Origin: CAZPMT01 sp964587655
GTDB lineage: Bacteria > Hydrogenedentota > Hydrogenedentia > Hydrogenedentales > SLHB01
Assembly: GCA_964587655.1 (NCBI GenBank)
Contig: CAZPMT010000075.1
Coordinates: forward strand, 1 to 26,583
DNA: 26,583 bases
Direction of reading: 5' to 3'
In this document: in pieces, positions 21,710-26,583 of the stretch
Position numbering within the stretch: position 1 is the first letter of the stretch
Layout: every line of letters starts with the position of its first letter
Notes under the pieces: model-generated
Database searches by the model: none
The model's input: only the letters and a program-made list of their open reading frames with translations
What the model was told of the DNA's origin: nothing
Program-made: the position numbers and the translations under genes

Positions 21710-24700
21710 TCATTCCGCGGGCGCGGCCTTCGACAGGATTCTGCCGTAGATGGCGTGGACTTTCACTTTGTGTTCCCGTACCCGTTCGGCCAGGTCGCCG
21801 TCAAGCCCGAGGTGTTGCGCCAGCTCGGCCTGTCCGGCGGCGTCTTCGGGCAGCGTGCTCGTGGATCTGCCATGTATCAACCGCAGGCGGTTCTCGATGC
21901 GTCGAAGAACCAGATACGCTTCGCGAAGCGTCGAAACCTCGCCGGGCAAGGCGATGCCTTCGCGTTCGAGCACGTCCAGAGCGCCGAGGACGTCGCCACG
22001 CATGAGATCGGGGACGCGCCCAGCGTGCTGCAATTGGAGCAGGCGTACCGCGAATTCGATCTCGGCGAGGCCCCCTTGGCCTTTCTTCATGTCCAGGCCG
22101 GAGGCGTTGTACGCGATCTTGCCACGGATCTCCTCGATCTTCGACGCGGCCTCCCTGCTAAGGGGTATCGAGAAGGCCACCGCGCGAAGGCGTTCCTCGA
22201 TGATTCTCCCGAATTCAGCGTCGCCCGCGACGGCCCGCACCTTTATGAGGGCCATTCGCTCCCAGGGCTGCGCATCTTCGCGGTAGTACTCCTCGATCCT
22301 CCGGTGATTCACGGCCAGGACCCCTTTGTTGCCGTCTGGGCGCAGACGCGCGTCAATGTCATAAAGGAAACCGTAACGCGTGGCCTCTTTCAGTCTTCGC
22401 ATGGTGTGCGCGGCGACGGCCGCGAAGTACTCGGAGGCCGCCATGCCTGAATCGATGATTGCGTCGGTGTGGTATGCGAACACGAGGTCAAGGTCGCTGC
22501 CGTAGCCCATTTCGCGCCCGCCGAGTTTCCCGAGAGCGAGGACCGCGAACTCTCCCCGCGCATCGCCATAGCGCTCTACGACGTCGGCCCGTGCCCGCTG
22601 CAATGCATGATCGAGGCACACTTCCGCCAACTGTGTCAGTTCTTGACCGATCTCCCGCACAGTCGCCCCGCGGAAGAGTTCACGTATCCCAATGCGGAAC
22701 GTTTCCCCGTCACGCAACCGGTACGCCGCGGCCTCGGGATCGTATGCGTTCAGGAGATTTCGGAGTTCATTCTCGAGTTCGCCGCGCGGGCGTGCGGCTT
22801 CGAGCGCGTCGCGCGAGCTGAAGTGATCGAACAGACCAGGGTCGCGGATGAGAATCTCGCTCAGATAAGGACTGTTTGAAACGAGTGTGGCGAGGTGATG
22901 GCAAAGCGACGCGTTCCACTTGAGCGTGTCGTAGATGGCGCCAGGCGCGTGGAGGTTGGCGAGGATTCGGCTGAGCCGGATCAAGGTCGCGTCCGGATCC
23001 GGACAGGCGCCGAGCGCTTCGATGATCGTCGGCGCGATGGCCGCGAACTGCTGGCGCACGTGAAGGGGATAGGGCCGATCGTCCGGGCCCGCGGAAAGCA
23101 GGAGAAGCTCGGTCCGGGCTTTTTCCAAGTCCTTGAATCCGTGCACTCTCAGATGCTCCATGCCCGCGTGCCCGTCTGATTGCGGACTCAGCAAATCGTA
23201 GGTCCATTGGTATCCCGCGGCGGCAGGGGACACGAACCGGTCGAGGATCGCCCGCGTCTCTTCGGTCCTGTCGCGATATTCGGCGATGAACGATGCGCCG
23301 TCCGGGTAGCCGAGTCTTCGCGCGAACCGGTCGAGTGCGGCGGGATCCGATGGCAGGACGTGCCGCTGCTGACTGCCCTCGATTTGCAGCCGGTGTTCCA
23401 CGCGCCGCATGAACGCATAGTTGCTCGCGAGCGAGGTGGCTTCGAAGACGCGGAGTATGCCGCGTGTATCGAGCGCCTTGATTGCGTCCAGTGTGTTCGC
23501 GGTGCGGAACTCCGGCATCCGTCCGCCATTGAGCATCTGCAAGATCTGCACCGTGAACTCGACGTCCCGGATTCCGCCGCGTCCCAGTTTCACTTCGATG
23601 CCCGCCTCGCCGCGATCCGCGATCAGGGATTCCATCCGCTGCTTTATCTCACGGATGGAATCGAGCGTTTCGTCGTCGAAGTAGCGCGGGAACGCATACG
23701 GGCGCGTGCGCTCGATGAACTCGTTGCCGAGTTCCGGATCGCCCGCGACCGCGCGCGCTTTGATGAGCGCCTGGCGTTCCCATGCCTGGCCATACTGAAC
23801 GTAGTAGTTGAGCGTGCTCTCTAGGCTCGCCGCCAGCGGACTGATGCGTCCATGTGGGCGCAGTCTCATGTCCACCCGGAAGATGTGCCCGTCGACGGTC
23901 TGTTCCGACACTAGCCAGATGATGTGCTCTCCCAGCTTCTGGAAGTACTCGGCGCAACTGACTGAACCTTCCGCGCCGCCCGCGGTTTCCCCATCGTCGG
24001 AGTAAATGAAGAGCAGATCCACGTCGGAACTGAAATTGAGCTCGTGGCCCCCGAGCTTGCCCATTCCGATGATCGCGAACGCGACTTCCTTCACTGAGGG
24101 GCCGGGCGTCTCCGGCATCGGTTTTCCGAATCGTTGCTCCAACAGCCTAGTGCCGAACCGGCACGCCGCTTCCAGCATCGCATCCGCCAGGTTCGACAGA
24201 TCAAGCGTCAAAGACGGCAGGGGGACGTGCATGAAGACGTCCCGCGTCGCTATGCGGAGAATCTCGCGCTGTTTAACCTGCCGCATCATCCGCGCGCAAT
24301 CGGCCAGGGACGCGCAGGAGTCGAATTCCGCGACGGTCTCGCCGACTATCTCGTCACTCGTGCGCGCCCGGCGCAGCACCGCTTCGCTCGACAGCCACCA
24401 GGCGCATTCCGGGCGCCTGCATAGGATGTCGGTCAGGAAATGGCTCTGATCGAATAGAGTGCAGAGCAATTGTGCGTAACGGGGCTCGTCCGCCATGCGA
24501 TCCAACTCTTCGCTCGAGGTCGCGCTTGCATCGAGGAAACGTTCGAGGCGGGTAAGTACAACGCAGGGTTCCGAGGATTCCGCCAAAGCGGCGGCAAGGT
24601 GCTCGGCCAGCTTCGGGCGTTCCGGTTCGAGCAACAACGACAGGCCACGCTCCGCCGCAGCGGGATCCTCAAACGGTATATGTTTGAATTCTTCTCTCAA
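21710..24700 (-). CDS. glnE: Bifunctional glutamine synthetase adenylyltransferase/adenylyl-removing enzyme
   Basis: 996 aa. Adenylylates glutamine synthetase when nitrogen is rich and removes AMP when it is poor, under PII control. Two nucleotidyltransferase halves are visible. The N-terminal adenylyl-removing half has GMGKLGGHELNFSSDVDLLF and RVDMRLRPHGRISPLA. The C-terminal adenylylating half has ALGKLGGREMGYGSDLDLVF and DIDARLRPDGNKGVLAV. Both carry the D-x-D metal motif, and both are followed by the WERMALIKVRAVAGD-type and KxGxGGLAEIEF/RGGIRDVEF-type segments. The length is typical for the family. Translation appears to start at TTG 24700, supported by GGAGAG about 4 nt upstream; no ATG or GTG is available nearby. 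The target glutamine synthetase and PII genes are not in the window. It is flanked by repeat elements C and D. Confidence 0.96.
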   Translation of the reverse strand: MREEFKHIPFEDPAAAERGLSLLLEPERPKLAEHLAAALAESSEPCVVLTRLERFLDASATSSEELDRMADEPRYAQLLCTLFDQSHFLTDILCRRPECAWWLSSEAVLRRARTSDEIVGETVAEFDSCASLADCARMMRQVKQREILRIATRDVFMHVPLPSLTLDLSNLADAMLEAACRFGTRLLEQRFGKPMPETPGPSVKEVAFAIIGMGKLGGHELNFSSDVDLLFIYSDDGETAGGAEGSVSCAEYFQKLGEHIIWLVSEQTVDGHIFRVDMRLRPHGRISPLAASLESTLNYYVQYGQAWERQALIKARAVAGDPELGNEFIERTRPYAFPRYFDDETLDSIREIKQRMESLIADRGEAGIEVKLGRGGIRDVEFTVQILQMLNGGRMPEFRTANTLDAIKALDTRGILRVFEATSLASNYAFMRRVEHRLQIEGSQQRHVLPSDPAALDRFARRLGYPDGASFIAEYRDRTEETRAILDRFVSPAAAGYQWTYDLLSPQSDGHAGMEHLRVHGFKDLEKARTELLLLSAGPDDRPYPLHVRQQFAAIAPTIIEALGACPDPDATLIRLSRILANLHAPGAIYDTLKWNASLCHHLATLVSNSPYLSEILIRDPGLFDHFSSRDALEAARPRGELENELRNLLNAYDPEAAAYRLRDGETFRIGIRELFRGATVREIGQELTQLAEVCLDHALQRARADVVERYGDARGEFAVLALGKLGGREMGYGSDLDLVFAYHTDAIIDSGMAASEYFAAVAAHTMRRLKEATRYGFLYDIDARLRPDGNKGVLAVNHRRIEEYYREDAQPWERMALIKVRAVAGDAEFGRIIEERLRAVAFSIPLSREAASKIEEIRGKIAYNASGLDMKKGQGGLAEIEFAVRLLQLQHAGRVPDLMRGDVLGALDVLEREGIALPGEVSTLREAYLVLRRIENRLRLIHGRSTSTLPEDAAGQAELAQHLGLDGDLAERVREHKVKVHAIYGRILSKAAPAE

Positions 24701-24763
24701 CGCACTCTCCGGACTTGAGCGACGAGATTAACCAGTCAGAGCTTGTGAAACAATCCCAAAATG

Positions 24764-24850
24764 GCGTCATTCCCGCGAAGGCGGGAATCCAGAGCACACG
24801 CGCCGGCCCGCGACCTCCGCACTGGATTCCCGCTTTCGCGGGAATGACGC
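24764..24850. repeat. REPIN-like inverted repeat element D (ATTCCCGCGAA-type)
   Basis: A 29-bp arm (24764-24792) is repeated in inverse orientation at 24822-24850 with one mismatch across a 29-bp spacer. Each arm is a hairpin, ATTCCCGC-GAAG-GCGGGAAT in the left arm. The core resembles the ATTCCC...GGGAAT repeats known from Neisseria (dRS3) and many other bacteria; translated, it gives the familiar spurious peptides VIPAKAGIQ and WIPAFAGMT. It lies between glycerate kinase and glnE. Confidence 0.9.
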
Positions 24851-24908
24851 AGCGTTTTAGGCTTGTTGAGAGAACGGGCGTATTGCGACGGCATTTCTAT
24901 ACAAGCTC

Positions 24909-26048
24909 TCAGTCCTTCATCGCAACCTTCCACAGACGTGCAATTGTCTCGGCCGCATCGGCAAGGAATTCCTCCGCGCGCGACATTGCCTCATCCAGGA
25001 CAATGGGTCCGCGGCATATCGAGAAGACCGCGTCGACGCCGTGATCGTAAACCTGGGCGTAACCTTCACCGACGGTCCCGGCCACGGCTACCACCGGGAT
25101 TCCCTGCTGCTTTGCGATCCGCGCCACGCCCACCGGCGTCTTTCCTTGTGCGGACTGCGCGTCCAGGCGCCCTTCGCCCGTGATAACGAGGTCCGCGCCC
25201 CGCATCCTTTCAGCTAGTCCGCACGCTTCCGCCACCAACTCCACGCCAGGGCGAAGTTTCGCGTGCGCAAACGCAAGGAGACCTGCGCCGAGTCCACCAG
25301 CCGCGCCTGCACCGGGTATATCGGATACCGATATGCCCAATTGTTCCTCGATGACATTTCCGTAATGGCGCAAGGCCGCGTCCAATTCGAGGACCGTGGT
25401 TTCCGACGCGCCCTTCTGAGGACCGTATACTCGCGATGCGCCGTTTGGACCGCACAGAGGATTCGTCACGTCACACGCTACGAGGATTTCACATGCGTCC
25501 AGTCGCGGGTGCTTTCGCGACGAATCGATCCGCGCAAGTTGCGACAGCGCCGCGCCGCCGGACCCGAGTTCCTTGCCCTGCCGGTCCATGAGCGAGAAGC
25601 CGAGCGCCTGCGCCATGCCCGCGCCGCCATCGTTCGTGGCGCTTCCGCCGATGCCCACTATGATGCGTCCGGCGCCGCGGTCCAATGCGTTCCGTATAAG
25701 TTCGCCGGTCCCGTGCGTCGTCGCCACGCGAGGATCGCGCTTCCCGGGCGGCACGAGAGGCAGGCCGGAAGCTGCGGCCATTTCGATTATGGCCGTTGCA
25801 CCGTCGCCGAGGACTCCATACGTCGCGGCTACCGGTTCACCGAGAGGGCCGGTCACGTTTGCCACGGTCAGAGACCCGCCCGTCGCCGCGACAAGGGCGG
25901 CTACCGTTCCCTCACCGCCGTCGGCCATGGGCACGCGGACGATTTCCGCTTTCGGGAAAACGCGCAGCCATCCGGCGGCGAGCGCTGCCGAAACGGCTTC
26001 CGCCGAGGCGCATTCCTTGAACGAATCAGGAGCAATTACGACCCGCAT
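24909..26048 (-). CDS. Glycerate kinase (GarK/GlxK family, probably 2-kinase)
   Basis: 379 aa. Phosphorylates D-glycerate, feeding glyoxylate, serine or sugar-acid carbon into glycolysis. Hallmarks are the N-terminal MRVVIAPDSFKE, MADGGEGTV, ATYGVLGDGATAIIEMAAASGLPLV, THGTGELI, VGIGGSATNDGGAGMAQALG, ACDVTNPLCGPNGAS, YGPQKG, PGAGAAGGLGAGLLAF and the C-terminal DLVITGEGRLDAQSAQGKTPVGVA. The length is normal. ATG 26048 is preferred over the open frame to 26213 because it has GAGG 8 nt upstream and starts exactly at the conserved MRVVIAPDSFK; the upstream codons are repeat-derived. No sugar-acid or glyoxylate genes are adjacent. Family members phosphorylate position 2; position specificity is inferred. 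Confidence 0.95.
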   Translation of the reverse strand: MRVVIAPDSFKECASAEAVSAALAAGWLRVFPKAEIVRVPMADGGEGTVAALVAATGGSLTVANVTGPLGEPVAATYGVLGDGATAIIEMAAASGLPLVPPGKRDPRVATTHGTGELIRNALDRGAGRIIVGIGGSATNDGGAGMAQALGFSLMDRQGKELGSGGAALSQLARIDSSRKHPRLDACEILVACDVTNPLCGPNGASRVYGPQKGASETTVLELDAALRHYGNVIEEQLGISVSDIPGAGAAGGLGAGLLAFAHAKLRPGVELVAEACGLAERMRGADLVITGEGRLDAQSAQGKTPVGVARIAKQQGIPVVAVAGTVGEGYAQVYDHGVDAVFSICRGPIVLDEAMSRAEEFLADAAETIARLWKVAMKD

Positions 26049-26084
26049 GCCGCAAACCTCATGTTGGGGGAGCAAACAGGTTGA

Positions 26085-26114
26085 ATGGTAAAGGTCTCTT
26101 CGGGGACCAATCAA
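26085..26114 (-). promoter_or_regulatory. Candidate promoter of the glycerate kinase gene
   Basis: On the minus strand, TTGATT (26109-26114) and TACCAT (26085-26090) are 18 bp apart, each 4 of 6 to consensus. The leader would be about 30 nt with the GAGG ribosome site. The -35 box lies inside a 13-bp sequence repeated at 26454-26466. Confidence 0.35.
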
Positions 26115-26466
26115 GATTCCGACTTGAGGTACATCCGGTTCCCGCGTACTTCGTTTCCACCCCATCGTGCTCCTGCTCGTAATCGTAATCGAACACATGA
26201 TACCAAGTTGCAATCAAAGGACAACTAATCGACATTTGTTTTTTGTCTGGAAATCACGAACTCAAGAAGAGAATAGTAAGTGTGCTTGTTGACCATTCCT
26301 GATTTCCTGAGTTCCAGATTAGCCCGGCATTCAAGGGCGTTCTCATCGATGGAAGGCCCCGCACCACGCGAGTGATCTTCGTGATTGTGACTGTTCGTTT
26401 CTTCGATTACGATTACGATGACGAGCACAAGCACGAAAGCGGAAATCTGGGGGCCAATCAAGATTC
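26107..26466. repeat. Nested direct and inverted repeats in the gene-free right-end region
   Basis: CCAATCAAGATTC occurs in the same orientation at 26107-26119 and 26454-26466. Inside this interval, the TTCGATTACGATTACGA segment occurs on the + strand at about 26403-26419 and in inverse orientation at about 26175-26191, each followed in its own direction by a run coding for acidic/His peptide (DYDY..EH). The 26049-26570 stretch has no convincing intact gene. Confidence 0.6.
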
Positions 26467-26512
26467 GCGGACTCACCATTAAGGACGCCGGGGAACACCG
26501 CGCGTTTGTCAC
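26225..26512 (-). pseudogene. Possible decayed four-helix-bundle (23S rRNA IVS-like) gene fragment
   Basis: A 95-codon open frame whose middle, AGPSIDENALECRANLELRK, faintly resembles the SIGENxxEAxxAxSRxDF region of the small four-helix-bundle proteins related to 23S rRNA intervening sequences. The rest does not match: the N-terminal half is the hydrophobic antisense of the DYDY repeat, and the C-terminal YYSLLEFVISRQK is shorter than the family's YWLELL part. There is no ribosome site or promoter. I read it as a remnant; it may equally be non-coding. Acidic DYDYE-type sequence of this kind is, from memory, common next to four-helix-bundle genes. Confidence 0.3.
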
Positions 26513-26570
26513 TACCGTCTACCAGCCCGATCCGGTAAAATGGATTGACTTCAAGACAAGGAGGACGACA

Positions 26571-26583
26571 TGAAATGCCTCAT
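26571..26583 (+). CDS. Start of a gene truncated by the window end
   Basis: ATG at 26571 is preceded by a strong AAGGAGG (26558-26564) at 6 nt. Only the first four codons (MKCL) are present. A TAAAAT box at 26537-26542 could be its -10, without a clear -35. The function cannot be told; a Lys then hydrophobic start could be a signal peptide. Confidence 0.6.

Noticed and set aside
24715..25044. Small + strand frame beginning near 24715
   Set aside because: Its peptide (VIPAKAGIQ, WIPAFAGMT) is the well-known artefact of translating ATTCCCGC-type repeats, and the remainder is antisense to glycerate kinase.

Overview
The window is a gene-dense, GC-rich bacterial chromosome segment, probably from an uncultured PVC-like or Hydrogenedentota-like lineage. 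That placement is inferred from gene content: an orphan pseudopilin with a DUF1559-type C-terminal DG motif, a Tat-exported GH116 enzyme, GH92 and CBM9-like proteins, a TMTC-like TPR membrane protein, a DUF362 ferredoxin-like protein and many intergenic hairpin repeats. No rRNA, tRNA, CRISPR array or phage gene was recognised. No insertion-sequence transposase was seen.

Layout. 1-1290: a DtxR/MntR-type metal repressor gene with a perfect sigma70-type promoter overlapped by an inverted repeat, a small Cys-containing partner and a very strong terminator-type hairpin. 1325-5624: pseudopilin, membrane-anchored GH92 mannosidase and secreted CBM9-like protein. 5625-9735 (+): cold-shock protein, HGSNAT-like membrane acyltransferase, a nucleotidyltransferase/small-protein pair resembling a toxin-antitoxin module, an SDR and a cupin. 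9741-14305 (-): folK-panB-panC-panD followed by the TMTC-like TPR protein, apparently one vitamin-biosynthesis operon with an appended membrane gene. 14395-26048 (-): GH116 glucosidase with an inserted jelly-roll module, DUF362 4Fe-4S protein, radical SAM protein, LRAT-like protein, Pro/Ala-rich lipoprotein, glnE and glycerate kinase. 26049-26570 is non-coding and holds decayed sequence and repeats. A new + strand gene begins at 26571 and runs off the window.

Functional themes are extracellular glycan breakdown (GH92, CBM9-like, GH116, HGSNAT-like), pantothenate/CoA and folate synthesis, nitrogen control (glnE) and metal-responsive regulation.

The most unusual signals are these. (1) Four sequence-unrelated intergenic elements of 76-90 bp share one REPIN-like design: two inverted arms, each arm itself a hairpin. 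(2) A possible pseudoknotted leader with a terminator lies before the pseudopilin gene. (3) panB and the TMTC-like gene both have a strong Shine-Dalgarno followed at 8-9 nt by an in-frame ATC and no well-placed canonical start. (4) A GH32-associated-type module is inserted inside a GH116 enzyme. (5) The radical SAM gene looks leaderless. All functions are read from sequence motifs and memory of protein families; no database search was run.
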